A stretch of 64,000 bases of DNA from Podocnemis expansa (taxonomy: Eukaryota; Chordata; Testudines; Podocnemididae): the NCBI GenBank assembly GCA_007922195.1, contig ML682024.1:10350679-10414678 (forward strand). The letters run 5' to 3'. The translations under genes and the position numbers were made by a program. The notes beneath the pieces are model-generated. The model made no database searches. It was given only the letters and a program-made list of their open reading frames with translations, and had not been told where the DNA came from. Shown here piece after piece: positions 51,931 through 63,944 of the stretch; positions within the stretch are counted from its first letter, which is position 1; each line of letters begins with the position of its first letter.

Positions 51931-52284
51931 CCTCATTCCCTTGGGAAGTATCACAACTGGTATTTAGACAGAGGATAGCAAATGAGCAGCTGATATCTCA
52001 GAACAAAAATATCAAAATATAACATTTTCACTGACTGAAAACAGTTTTTGAATGGGGGGGGGAGGTTTGGTTAAAAAAAAATTCTGGTTTTTTTCAATTC
52101 CTGGATTTAAGAATGTATGACCATAAGAATGGTCAGGCCCATGGCCCATCTACCCCAATATCCTATCTTCCAGGAATGAAAAGCATAGGTCCAATATTGA
52201 GTCATTCCTCTTCTGTCACCTAGTCCTAGCATCTGGCAGTTATAGTCTTTTTGAACTTCCCAAAAATATCATAAGATGGGTTTA
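51931..52284. other. no gene; possible interspersed repeat at 52,115-52,260
   Basis: 'gaccataagaatggtcaggcccatggcccatctaccccaatatcc' looks like a common interspersed repeat of reptiles; the family was not named with confidence. Confidence 0.35.
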
Positions 52285-52640
52285 GTAAGACAGTTGTCCT
52301 GCTTTGGTTTAGAAGGGGTTAAAAGCCCAGAAAAAGGGAATAGCCAATAGAAGCAGCTGGCTGCGGGGCCAATCAGAGCCCAAACGCTGGTATAAAGGCT
52401 AGACTGCAGCTCCTGCCCTAGGCAGTTCTCCTCTGAGTGGAGAGGAGGAAGGGTCAATTCTTGACTGGAGTAGGGTTTGGGATGTCAGACAACTCCCTAC
52501 TCTGCCAGAGTCTGGCAAGAGCACAGCCTGGAAGAGGCAACAGGTAACTGGGGAAGTAGGTATGGTTCTGGTGACCTGCTGAGGTAAAAGCTGAAGAAGG
52601 ATGAGGGGGTCAAGGCAGCATCCATGTGGAGCATGTCAGG
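52285..52640. mobile_element. possible solo LTR
   Basis: 'aaggggttaaaagcccagaaaaagggaatagccaatagaagcagctgg', a CCAAT-like and TATA-like arrangement ('ccaatcagagcc' then 'ggtataaaggct' near 52,390), and a downstream 'tcctctgagtggagagg' stretch are laid out like an LTR promoter. Ends and TSD were not determined. Confidence 0.35.
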
Positions 52641-54908
52641 TCCCTGTGCTGGGGCCTGGAGAAGTGGGGGAGGGGCTGGGTCTCATCAGCCTCCTCCTCT
52701 AGGTTGTCAGCAGATGGAGAGATTTGCCGGTGAGTCATAAATGGACAGGGGCCACTGCTGATACCAGTGACTGGCCAGAACTGGACTGTACTCATGCCTG
52801 GATTAAGGGGCCTTGGCCTTCCTCTCACTTTGGGACCCTTCCTGCCTGACTCCTGGCTTGGGGCCCCACTGGTCTCCCACCACTGTCGGGACCCTCCTCC
52901 TGGGCTGGTGCTGGGAGCTGCAGAGGCCACATTCCTGCCCCACTCCTTGGCCAGCTGGTCTATTCCTAGGGGATGTTGCAGGCCTGCCCTGTTTTCTCGG
53001 CTCTGGCAGCAGGGCTGGGGCTGGCTGGTGCACAATGTGACTCTGGCATGGCCTTCCAGGGCCATGGACCTAGAGGGCTACACAGGAACCAATACTGAGT
53101 ACAGCTCTCTCCAACCCTGCCCTGCTCATGGAACAAACAGGGTCAAACAGGTGGAGATCCGCCAGCCTAGTGGTGGGGCAGAAACTGCTCTGCTCCAAGG
53201 CTACACGCACTCAGTGCTGTCAGGGCAGGGCTCTCTGCCCCTGGCATTGTGGGGGTGTAGCTGGGCAGCATGGGGTGGATATGGTAGGATCAATAAGGGC
53301 TAAAGCCTAGGCAACTCTTTCAGGCTGGGGCCTGGGACTCCCCTCCAGCCTCTATATAGTCTCTTTGTAAATCTGGCCCTCACTGTACCCTTGAAGTGGG
53401 GGCTCAAGGGATTTGCTGGAGGGCTGAAGTCCTGCCCAGGACTAGAGAGAGAGAGATCTGTGATAGAGATGGAGCACTGACCACTGGACTGGGCAGTTGC
53501 TTGAACAATTTTACAGGACCAACACTAGGAGGCACCCATCTAGGATGTCATGTGCTGCAACGGCATTACACTTGGAAAATTGTTTCCTGCCCAGCTTTAG
53601 AATAATGGTCCTAACAGACTTCTGCAGCAGAGTGTTCTCCATTTATTCCATTACTTGATCAGTGATGAGCAAAATGAGCAATATGACATTCAATGCACAG
53701 TATCGATGACATCCCCCTCCCCGCCCCCAGATATATCTGGTTATTCTGCTCCTCTATCAGTATTTTTTTTTCCCCTCCTACAATGTGCTCTTCTTTGTTC
53801 TCTTAGCTGGGGTTTTCCTGTGACCTTGGCCACCTCTTCTGAATTCTCCTCTCCTCTTTCTGTTTCCTGTTACTATGGGGGGATGTAGAAATGACATATG
53901 TGAGAGACCCAACTCTCCCCCACAACTGGTATGCCCTATAATATAGTCTGTCAATGCTACTCTGTTGTCCACCCAGTTTGAAACAGAAGCTTCCCTTTGG
54001 CATGGCAAGAAAAATTAGGGTCAAATCAAAGGTTGTTTGGGATTGAAATAGGCAGCATTCCTCACTCAGCTACACACAGAGGATATGCCAACATGGAAGT
54101 CTATTTTCCCACCATCTCCGGCTGCTTCAAATAACCAATTCATTTGTTGCTCACAATTACAATGAATCAATCTTGGTCCAGTCTTAGCCACCTTCACTTG
54201 CTGATAATAAGAATGTACCTTCTAAAACAGGCATAAATTCAAGGGGATTCATCCCTATTCGTACAGCCAATGTCCAGAGCTGGGTGAATATTGACTATTT
54301 TTCCACTAAAAAATATACATTTTGGGGAAACTTTTTTTTTTTTTTGTTGTTGAATGCAATGAATACTTTTAGTTAGGGCTTTTTAACTAAACAAGCAAAA
54401 TATTTTGCTTTAACTTTTTTTATTCAGAATGATGTTTCTTCATTTTAAACTGGTCAGATTTAAAATGGAGACAAAAATGGGTGAAAAGCTCTCAAATTTA
54501 CCAAAGCAAAATGAGAAAAAATAATTTTGAGTAGACTGCAATGTTTCATATTTCTGGAAATTATTTTTATTTTCAGCTCTTTGATCCAGTGTTTGGTTTA
54601 GGAAAAACTGTTTTGGTACAAATCAAACCAGATTTTCTGGGGGATTTTTCTGGTCAGCTCCCTGAACCCCTTTTTGTAAACTGTGCAGTTGATTGATGAA
54701 TTAAAAAAAAAAATTCAAATGAACTGAAATGTTTGACTCAAAATGAATTATTTTCTGAGTTTTTGCTCTAATCCAGTTATTTCAGGTCTCTTTCCATCTT
54801 TTGGGGGGATGTGGCATAAACTGGCCAAATTAAAAATCAATACACTATTTTGAATTGAGAAGTTGAAACAAAACTTTTTTAGCTACTTTCATTAAAAAAA
54901 AATCCATT
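52641..54908. other. intergenic; no supported gene
   Basis: GC-rich to about 53,620, then increasingly A/T-rich. Frames of up to 178 codons have no recognisable domain, codon bias or splice context. Confidence 0.45.
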
Positions 54909-55311
54909 GGGTATGTTCACACACACTTCTTATTTCGAAACAACAGAGGTTGTTTCGAACTAAGAACTGCCATGGCCACACGACACACGGCCATTTTGAA
55001 ACAAGCAAACCACTTGTTTCAAATTGGCCGCCGTTCTTTCAAAACGGCTAAAACCTCGTTTCGTTTCGAAACAGCATTGTTTCAAAACTCATTGTTTTGA
55101 AACAATGCCAGCGGGACATACCATTTCAAAACAACAGTTGTTTCAAAACTAGTTGTTTCAAAACAACCATTTTAATGGCAGTTTTATTTCGAAACAACTG
55201 TTTTGAAATAACCGGCTGACCTTCCTCCCAGGGTGCACAGCACCCTGGGGGAACTTCCTGCCAGGACGTGCCTGTTAGGCTGCATGGCAGGCAGGGCTCT
55301 GTCAGGCAGCC

Positions 55312-57288
55312 ATGTCAGAGCAGGCAGGCCCTTCAGGCACAGGGCGCAGACGGGTGCCCATTTGGACCCAGGAGGACATCAGCTGCCTCCTGGGCATCTG
55401 GCAGCAGCCAGACATTTTGAGGAGGTTTGAAGCCAGCCACCGGAACCAGGATATCTACTATGACATCGCGGCTGCAATGTCACTGCAAGGGCACCCCCAA
55501 ACAACACAGCAGGTGCGGGGTAAAGTGAAAACCCTCCGTCAGGAGTATGCCCTCACCCGGGATGCCTGGGCGCTGCAGGGGCCTGGGAGCCAGGCCACGT
55601 GCCCCCACTACGAGGCCCTGGATGCCTTCCTGGGACCACAGCCATGCGGTCTCCCTGCTGAGGCTGTGGATACCTCAGGAAGGCATCAGAGCCCCTCGTC
55701 GGGCCCGGAGGCACAAATGTCAGACGTCTCCATTGGGGGGCCTCCAGCCGCACCACCACCAGTGGCGGAGGCCAGCCCCAGCACCCCGGAGCTGTTCGTG
55801 GCCATAGAGGCAGGGACCAGCACGGAGGAGCAGGGGCCCACCACCACCCCTGGCTTGGATTCAGACCCCAGGACATCTCGGCAGACCTCTGGAGCCCCCG
55901 TGGGTGAGTATTCCCCTCCTACAGTGGCACACAGGGCTGGGCCTGTCCAGCAGGTCCTGGGCTGCAAGGGGCCCATGGCTGGGCACTGGGGCAGGTAGGA
56001 CCCAGGATTAGTGGGTACAGACAGGCCCCCCTGGCCACAGGTCCCACAGAGACAGGTGGCACCAGGGTCATGGGCCTGTGTGTGCTGAGGGGTGGTGCCC
56101 AGGGCCTGGCTGGGAAAGATGCAGCAGCATCTTGGGCAGGGTGGAGAGGAGGCAGGGCATACCACTGGCAAGTGGCCTTGGGAGACCCCCTAGAGCAAGG
56201 TGTGGCTGAATCCAGCCCACCCTCGTGGGCACCACTAGCATGGTGCTGCCAGGGTATGGTTCCCAGATGTCTGGCAAAAGGAGAACATGGTCCCCTTTTT
56301 ACTGCTCTCTTCTTCTTTTTACCCCCACGTTCTGTCTGGCAGGCAGTTTAAAAGACAGGGGTCCATCAGGCCTGTCCCTATAGGGGAGGAAGGATCCAAG
56401 AAGGCCATAGAATACTGATTTATACAGGAAAGTGTTCCAGGGCCCCTTAAACCCTGACCACTACCCCAGCCAAACAACGTTTTTGCCCAGGGTCCTCTAG
56501 TGGTCTCCATCAGGTACTGTCCTGGCCTCCATCTGGGGCTTTGGGGGTTGGGAGCCCTACTCCAGGGCAATGTCCCACAGGACCCTGGGACCTCCTGACA
56601 GTCAGGGCAGATGTGCGTGCTGCAGGCAGGCCGCACACAGACAGGGCCAGCAGGTGGCAGGGGCCAACTGTGTTTTCTGTTTCCCTGCAGCACATCGCAG
56701 AGCACCACCCCAGGAGACACCTGCCACCCCTGGACCCCGACGCCTGAGCCCCACGGTGACCCGGCGACGGCAGAGGGCCCCCAGGACCTGCACGGAGCTC
56801 CCTGGAGAGCTTAGAAGAGCGGGGGCCGCAACATACATGAGGCGACCCAGGCCTGGCGGAGGGACGTCGCCCAGTGGCAGGTGGCTGGTCTACGCGCACT
56901 GGAGCGTCTTGCGGCGGTGGAAGAGAGGGCCACGACAGCCCAGGACAGGGCTGTGAGGGCCCTTGAGGTCCTGGCCCGTGAACTGCCTGCGGCCATCCTG
57001 GAGCAGACAGCAGCCAGCCGTCAGCTGGCCGAGAGCCTGGCCGTGCAAAGGCGTGGGGAGGCATCACCGCCTGGGCCTGCACACCGGCGATGGCAGGTGG
57101 AGGGCAGCCGTGGGCGAGGGTGGGACATGCCACCCCCCTTGAACCCCCTCCAAAGGTGGTGCCTAACCTCCCCCTCTGCCCCTGGACATTTCCACCCCAT
57201 CCCCTCCCAAGTTGCTGCTCCCTCCCCCAGCCCCCCCCCCCATTGCTCCATCCCGTATCGCCCCCATCCCTTCCCTGATTGTAAATAA
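55312..57288 (+). pseudogene. Harbinger Myb/SANT-like DNA-binding protein (frameshifted)
   Basis: Exon 1 coding 55,312-55,903: basic start, then VPIWTQEDISCLLGIWQQ, the spaced W residues of a Myb/SANT-like helix bundle, followed by RNQDIYYDIAAAMSLQGH, TTQQVRGKVKTLRQEYA and CPHYEALDAFLG. A donor GTGAGT follows at 55,904. An acceptor TTTCCCTGCAG at 56,690 restores the same frame (AHRRAPPQETPATPG). Near 56,820-56,840 the frame is lost; the expected coiled C-terminus (HEATQAWRRDVAQWQ, GLRALERLAAVEERATTAQD) continues in another frame to 57,288, where AATAAA overlaps the stop. In this superfamily the protein acts with the transposase in binding transposon ends. This copy is probably inactive. Confidence 0.75.
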
Positions 57289-57416
57289 ATCCCTGGAAAG
57301 GTATTTGTGGTTGTCTGTGTTTTTATTGCTGGGGGTTGGCAGTGTGGGTGGATGGGTGGGGTCTGGCTGTAGTTGGACAGGGGAGATGCTGTTGTGGTGC
57401 AGGGCAGGTCTAGCCC

Positions 57417-58478
57417 TCAGTGTTCCTCAGTGACAAAGGCGAGCCGGAGGGTGTCGCAGATGGCAAGGGCTCGCGCAGATGGCTGCTCCTGAGTTGGCAG
57501 AGATCTCAGCTGTTCATAGTCCCCGGCAAGGACTCGGGCCTCAGCCTCCCATGCGAGTGGGATGGGTTCCCCTTGCTGCTCACAGAAATTGTGTAGTGCT
57601 GCACATGCCGTGATGACTTGCGGCAGTCTCCGCTATGTGAGGTGGAGGCGGGTTAGCAGGCACCTCCACCAGGCCCTGAGGCATCCGAATGTCCGCTCGA
57701 CCACCTGTCGACAGCGGGCCAGGCGGTGGTTGAACAGTTGCCGGCTGGGGTCGAGTGGCTGAGTGTATGGGCGCATAAGCCAGGGCTTCAGGGGGTAGGC
57801 CGCGTCTGCCACGATGAGGACGGGCGCCTCAACTCCCCCAAGGTGGATGGTGTGAGGGGGGATGTGGGTGCCCGCTTCCATGCCCCAGTACAGGGTGGAG
57901 TTGCGGAGGACCTTGGAGTCATGGGCCCCCCCTGGCCATACCACGTAGCAATCCTGGAACAGGCCCCGGTGGTCCACAAGGGCCTGCATAATCACCAAAT
58001 GATAGCCCTTGCGATTCCAGTACACTGCAGCCCTGTGCTCTGGGCTGCGCACAGGGATGTGTGTGCTGTTCAGGCTCCCCGCACAGTTCGGAAAGCTGAG
58101 GGTGGCCATCCCAGGCATGGTGTCCTGCAGGTCCCCACATCTCACCAGGTGCTGCAAGAGGACATGATTGATGGCCCTGGTGACCTCGAGGAGGATGGTG
58201 CCAGTGGAGGACCTCCCAATGCCAAACAGATGTGCCACTGCCCTGTGGGACTCCGGAGTGGCCATCATCCCCAGGGCAATGGCCACTTGTTTGTCCACCA
58301 GGATGGCGGGCCTCATAGGGGTGTCCCTGTGGTGCAGATGCAGGGTGAGTTCGCTGACCAGGTGGGTGAAGCTGGCCCTGCTCATATTAAAGTTTTGCCG
58401 CCACAGGTCATCGCCCCAGGTGCGCAGAACAACCCTCTCCCACAAGTCGGCGCTGGCCTCCCGCATGCGGTGAGGCAC
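57417..58478 (-). pseudogene. Harbinger DDE transposase, inactivated
   Basis: Frame from ATG at 58,478; similarity also extends upstream past an in-frame TAG, so the true start is lost. Helix-rich N-terminus, then the nuclease region: NCAGSLNSTHIPV (residues 131-143), YWNRKGYHLVIMQALVDHRG (153-172), WPGGAHDSK (181-189) and VVERTFGCLRAWWRCL (259-274). In active Harbinger nucleases the first motif is normally G-x-x-D-G-T-H; here the catalytic Asp is Asn137 (codon 58,068-58,070). Asp187 and Glu261 are present. A TAG at 57,633 ends the frame after 281 residues, while homologous sequence (AACAALHNFC-like, here ACAALHNFCEQQ) runs on to TGA at 57,417, for about 353 residues in total. Confidence 0.85.
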
Positions 58479-58972
58479 GGGGACGGGCAGGGGCAGTAGC
58501 TGAGCCCTATGGATGAGCTACATGTACTCCTCAGGCAGAGGCCAGTCACCCTCAGGCTCAGCAAACAGTCTCCCACATGTGCTGGAGACCCTGCATGCGC
58601 TCTGAGGGGCTGGGTACTGAACAGCACTGTCTAGGCAGCTGGGAAGAGTCTATTGCTTGCAGCGTGCTGCTAGCGTGAGTGAACAGGGAAGTGAGGTCAG
58701 GGCCAGCTTTTATGTGATTGGCTAGCAACATGGCTGCTGATGTGGCCCAGGGAGATGGCCATGTTGCCACATCTCCCATGCTGCACTGCCCCTGAATCGA
58801 AATAGCAAAGCCACACTGTGGAAACGCTATTTTGATTCCCGTTTTTTGCTTATTTCGAGGACACAGTTTTGTTATTTTGAAACAAGTTATTTCAGAATAA
58901 CATGTTATTTTGAAACAAAGTTATTTCAAAATAACTTGTTTTGAAACAAGCCCTCCCTGTGTGAACATAGCC

Positions 58973-59547
58973 ATTGTTCTCGCAGCTCTACTAGGCACCC
59001 AGGAAGCCCTATTCTGAAGGTTAAGTGGGAGTTACATGGTGACCTGAAATTCAGCTGGTTCCCTGCATTGGAGGGAGTATGGAGAATGAATACATCTTTA
59101 AATGGAATCCTTCCCCCAGGTTCTGAGGGGGCTGCAGGACATACATCATCCATCCCTCCCTGATTCTAAAGTATAATTATCAGTTCTTTAGCTAGTCTGA
59201 AGTTGACTGGCAGGAAACCATGCTTCTATTCCCTCTCTGTGCTATGTTGAGAGCAAAGACACTGTACTCCCTTTGTGTGGCTCATGGATTCATAGATTTC
59301 AAGGCCTGAGAGGATCATTTGATCATCTATTTCACTGGTTTTCAAGCAGGGGTTTCCATAACCAGGAGGTGTGCAGCGGTCTTCCAGGGGGTAGACTGAC
59401 TCATCTAGATCAGTAACAGTCAACCTGCAGATTGCAGCCCCCACAGACTCATAGGATGGATTTGGGAAGGGTCATGAATGCCAGACATGAACTTGGGTGT
59501 GCAATGAAGAGCAACTGCCCAAAGGCCCCACAAAGTTAAGTCACAAT
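58973..59547. other. intergenic; short CR1-like tip
   Basis: 'gattcatagatttcaaggcctgagaggatcatttgatcatcta' (about 59,285-59,330) resembles a CR1 3' tip on the minus strand. Otherwise unassigned. Confidence 0.4.
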
Positions 59548-59590
59548 GGGTATGTCTATACTTACAATTTAGTTTGATGTAAGCAGACTT

Positions 59591-61352
59591 CATAGAATCA
59601 TAGGGTTGGAAGGGACCTCATAGGTAATTTAGTCCAACCCCCTGCCAGAGGCAGGACCACGCCCACTAAACCATCCCAGTCATGGTTTTGTCCAGCGGGG
59701 CCTTGAACACCTCCAAAGATGGAGATTTCACCACCTCCCTCAGCAGCTCATTCCAATGCTTCACCACTCTCCTAGTAAAAAAGTTTTTTCTAATATCCAG
59801 CCTCAACCTCCCTAATTGCAACTTGAGACCGTTGCTCCTCGTTCTGTCCTCTGTTATTACCGAGAACAGTCGAGCTCCATCTTCCTTAGAGCATCCCTTC
59901 AAGTAGTTGAAGGTTGCTATCAAATCTCCCCCTCAATCTTCTCTTCTGCAGACTAAATAAGCCTAATGCTTTCAGTCTTTCCTCAGAGGGCTTGTGCTCT
60001 AGCCCTTTAATCATTTTGGTTGCCCTCTTCTAAACTCTCTCTAGCATGTCCCTGTCCTTTTTATAGTGGGGCGCCCAAAACTGAACACAGTATTCTAGAT
60101 GGGGCCTCACCAGTGCAGAATAGAGGGGAATGATCACATCCCTTGATCTGGTGCTAATACTTCTTTTGATGCAGCCCAGTATGCCATTGGCCTTTTTGGC
60201 AGCAAGAGCACACTGCTGACTCATATCTAGCTTCCCATCCACCATGACCCCCAGGTCCTTTTCTACACTGCTGCTACTTAGCTGAATGTTTCCCAGCCTG
60301 TAGCAGTGCGTGGGGTTTTTTCGTCCCAAGTGCAGGATTTCACACTTGTCCTTATTGAACCTCATAAGATTTCTATTGGCCCACTGTTCCAATTTATCTC
60401 GGTCTCCGTGAATCTTGTCCTTGCCCTCTAACATGTCTACTGTTCCCCCCAGCTTGGTGTCATCTGCAAACTTACTGAGAATGCAGTCTGTTCCATCATC
60501 CAGATCATTGATGAAAATGTTGAACAGAACTGGCCCCAGGACCGACCCCTGGGGCACACCACTTGTGACTGGTTGCCAGCTAGACATGGAACCATTGATT
60601 TCTACACGCTGAAACCGTTGATCTAGCCAGTTTTCTATCCACTTTATAGTCCACCTATCCAACCCATACTTCCTTAATTTGGCAATGAGAATGCTGTTCG
60701 AAACTGTATCAAAAGCCTTGCTAAAATCAAGGTATATCACATCAACGGTTCTTCCTGCATCCAGAAAACCAGTCATCTGATCATAGAAGGAAATGAGATT
60801 GGTCAGACTTGATTTACCCTTGGTAAATTCATGCTGACTGTTCCTGATCACTTTTTTTTTTCTTCTAAGTGTTTGAGGATGGATTCTTTGACAATCTGCT
60901 CAATAATTTTTCCAGGGATTGAGGTGAGGCTGACTGGTCTGTAGTTCCCTGGATTCTACTTTTTCCCTTTCTTGAAAATAGGCACTACATTTGCTTTTTT
61001 CCAGTCCTCTGGCACCTCCCCTGTTCTCTATGAGTTTTGAAAGATAATGGCCAGCGGTGCTGCTATTTCATCGGCCAATTCCCTTAGCACTCTTGGATGC
61101 AGTTCGTCCGGCCCCATGGACTTGTGCACACCCAGCTTCTTTAAGCAGTCCCTAACCTGACCTTCCATTACCAAGGGCCTGTCTCCCTCTCTCCCATCTG
61201 CCATACCCATGGTAGTAGGCTGGGAGCTGACCCTGTCTGTGAAAACTGAAGCAAAAAAAAGCATTGAGCACTTCAGCTTTTTCCTCATCCTCTGTCACAA
61301 GGATGCCTGCCCCATTCAGCAAGGGACCTACACCATCTCTGATCCTCCTCTC
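59591..61352 (-). mobile_element. CR1 LINE, 5'-truncated
   Basis: The minus strand reads from about 61,352 to the 3' tip 'atgaggtcccttccaaccctatgattctatga'. ORF2 is preserved from ahead of the RT domain to the C-terminus (KHWNELLREVVKSPSLEVFK). Only a few frame breaks (about 61,028; 60,960; 60,850; 59,930), so this is a fairly young copy. Confidence 0.85.
60030..60851 (-). pseudogene. CR1 reverse transcriptase domain
   Basis: 273-codon open stretch: [67 protein letters not shown] (catalytic FADD) and [16 protein letters not shown]. All RT core motifs are intact. The flanking frames 61,028-61,288 and 59,666-59,923 carry the adjoining parts. Dead as a LINE because its 5' half, including the endonuclease, is missing. 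Confidence 0.85.
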
Positions 61353-62639
61353 GGGTATAAGCAAATACAGGCATAAGCTAACCCTCCCCCCCAATTCTGA
61401 GCCCAAAAAAGAAGCTAAAATTGGTGACATAGGTATAAGCCGAGGTCCCCTTTTGGCCTTGGCCCTAACCCCCCACCCCCTGCTGCTGGCTTCCTCTGGA
61501 GTTTGACAGCTTCCCTACCCCAAAATCTCTGCTGTTGCTTTTCCCTTGCCCCCCTGCTGTCCATTCCTCACTCCTGCCCTGCTGCTCTGCCCTTTCCTCA
61601 CTGCTGTGACACCTGCTCTGCTCTTTTCTCACTTCTCAGTTTCCTCACTGTTGCCCCCTGCTCTGTCCTTTTCTCACTGCTGCCCCCCTGCTCACTTCTC
61701 AGTTTCCTGCTGCTGTCCCCTTGCTTCCACCTGCTCTGCCCTTTCTTCACTCCCATGACCCCTGCTGCCCCCTGCTCACTTCTCAGTTTCCTGCTGTTGC
61801 CCCCTGCTCCTCCTGCTCTGACCTTGCCTCACTGCTGCCCCCTGCTCTGCCCCTTTCTCACTGCTGCTCTCTGCTCCTCCTACTGCCCCCTCCTCACTGC
61901 CACCCTCTACTCCACCCTTCCCTCACTGCTACCTGCTGCTGCCCCCTGCTCTGCCTCTTCCCCATTGCTGTCCCCCTGCTCCTCCTGCTGCCCCCCTTCT
62001 CTGCCCTTTTCTCACTGCTGCCCCCCTGGCTTGTCACTGCCCCTCCTGCTCCCTTCTCAGTGCCCTGCTGTTGCTCCCTTCTTCCCCAACACCCTTTCCA
62101 CACCTTTCCCCCTCATCCCCCAACCCCTGCTGCCACTCTTCCCAGTCTGCCAGGCACCCCCCCCCCAAATCACCAGTCCCTGTCACTGCTTCCCTCGGCT
62201 CCCCAAAAACCCTGGGTCCTCCTGCTGCTCCCCAGACTCCCCCCCCAAAAAATGCCTGAGCCCTGGCTTCCCTGAACCCCCCCCCCAAACCCTCCTGGCC
62301 ATCCCATGACTTTCCCCAACCCCGTACCCAAACTCTGGTCCCTGCTGCTGCTTCTCTGGCCTCCCTGAATCCCCCCCCTCAATGTCCAGGCTGACCCTCC
62401 CCCCAAGGGCCACCTTACTTGGCCGCTCCAGACGCCAGGGTCCCTTCTTTCCTCCAGCCCAGCCCCCACCGACTGCCCAAGATGGCTGCCCGGCAACACT
62501 GGGGAATCCGCCTTGCTGCATGGTCAGGGAAAGGGCTGGCTGGGGCTGTCTACCGCATTCTTCTGAGAATAAGCTGAGTGCCTGTTTTGAAGCCAATTTT
62601 TAGGCACAAAATTCTCAGCTTATACGCAATGATATATGT
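61353..62639. repeat. CT-rich minisatellite-like insertion
   Basis: From about 61,550 to 62,160 the plus strand is a degenerate repeat of 'ctgctgccccctgctctgccctttctcact'. The flanks carry 'gtataagccgagg' (61,433) and 'ctcagcttatacgcaa' (62,611), which look like the ends of a non-autonomous element. The 268-codon Pro/Leu/Ser/Cys-rich frame here is a by-product. Confidence 0.55.
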
Positions 62640-63230
62640 AGTTTGAACTACATTAGTGAATGTCCACGCTAGCTTTCATCAGTTCAAACTAAGGAAAACC
62701 CAGTTTGAACTTAACCTACTTCATGTTTGAACTAAGGGTTAGTGTGAACTAAACCAGTAGAGCAATGTTAATTTGAATTAACCATTAGTTTGAATTAAGG
62801 TGCTAAGACCTTCCTCCTGTGGTGCATGGCACCCTGGAAGGAAGTGCCTGCCAGCCAGCACCTGAGCCAAGCAGACTCAAAGGTGTTCCACCTGTCCCAC
62901 AGATCTGGTTGGGCAATGGGGCCCCAGTCCCTGGCAAAGTGGTGAGGTGGGGACCCTGGTGACAAGCTCCACAGAGCCAGCTGGGTGCAGGGGAGGACCC
63001 CCATGGGGGAGGGAGAAGATTGGGTCAGGCAGAGGCAGGAGTGGAAGCTGGCATGGCAGGGGGGAGGGGCAGTATTACAGGGAGGCAAGAAGAGTTTGAG
63101 TCAGGCAGGTAGAAGAGGGGGATCCTGCCACATGGAAAGCACAAGCGGGGTGGGTTGCAGGAAGGAAAGAAGAGGTGAGGCAGAAGCAGGGGACTGGGTC
63201 CTGGATTGGGGTAAGGTTACCAGAGGTCCA

Positions 63231-63940
63231 GCAAGTCCTCTGTCCTCCAAGCATTTTTAAAATAGCTGCTTTTGTCTTGGCTTTTCACTGCATAAGAATG
63301 GAATGTTAAAGAAGCCCTCTAACAGCCCAGTTAGGGAGCTGTGGCTCTTCCCACAGTGGATGGAGATCAGATGTGGTCACATGCACACACACCTCTCAAT
63401 CACAGCTCTGTACAAAACAAGCTGTCTCACTGAGAGCTAAAGTATCCCCTGAATATGCAGGGTCTCCCTCCCCCCACAGGCTGGCTGGGTAGCTTTGTTT
63501 ATAGGAAAGTTGCTTTTCAAGCTTGGGGATATGGGTTCAAGAGCTCTAATAGGCACTTTTATTTTTGGCCTTTGCTCCCTACAAAATGGCTAAATTGAGG
63601 AAGGAAAAAAGATCCTAATAAAATGAAGGAAAATAGTCTATCGTAAATAAAATTATTAACAAGGACCAATTGAATAAAACCACTAAAGGGACTGGAAAGA
63701 AACAATTTAGGACATTTTTTAATATAAAAATGGGCTGCTGTGGAAAATGAAAAGTGAGTTAACTTTTTTCTTTTTAAGGTATTTTTCAAATTTATATTTG
63801 AAAATTTAGTTTTTTAACTTTAGGCTCATGAACATTAATGAAAGGGTCATGAAAAACTTTCATTTACTAAAGAAAAAAAATCCAGTTTTCAATTAAAGAA
63901 ACCATTTTGGTAATTGTGTAGTTTTAATGCTGCATTCATT
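63231..63940. other. intergenic; nothing recognised
   Basis: A/T-rich towards the end; short open frames only. Confidence 0.45.
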
Positions 63941-63944
63941 TATC

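Larger units (their letters stand above)
54909..58972. mobile_element. PIF/Harbinger transposon, 4.06 kb, with both partner genes
   Basis: Left end GGGTATGTTCACACA, right end TGTGTGAACATAGCC, TSD ATT at 54,906-54,908 and 58,973-58,975. It holds a Myb/SANT-like gene on the plus strand and a DDE transposase gene on the minus strand, arranged convergently, the standard two-gene layout of Harbinger. Its subterminal TTTCGAAACAA motifs, the 'cctcccagggtgcacagcaccctggg' block (about 55,210) and the 'gccatgttgccacatctccca' block (about 58,757) recur in the MITEs of this window. An element of this family is therefore their likely source. Confidence 0.9.
59548..63230. mobile_element. Harbinger-like element split by CR1 and a CT-rich insertion
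   Basis: The left end GGGTATGTCTATACTTACA (about 59,549) stops at the CR1 inserted at 59,591. The element resumes near 62,640 with 'gtttgaactaca' palindromes and 'gaccttcctcctgtggtgcatggcaccctgg' (about 62,810), the same block as in other family members. No right terminal repeat was found; the end near 63,230 is approximate. Confidence 0.5.

Noticed and set aside
52767..53303. 178-codon plus-strand frame
   Set aside because: No recognisable domain, no splice or promoter context, and equally long frames on the opposite strand.
57726..58499. 257-codon plus-strand frame
   Set aside because: Exact antisense of the Harbinger transposase; the minus-strand translation carries the family motifs.
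61503..62309. 268-codon open frame rich in Pro, Leu, Cys and Ser
   Set aside because: Translation of a degenerate CT-rich tandem repeat; all three forward frames are open over long stretches.
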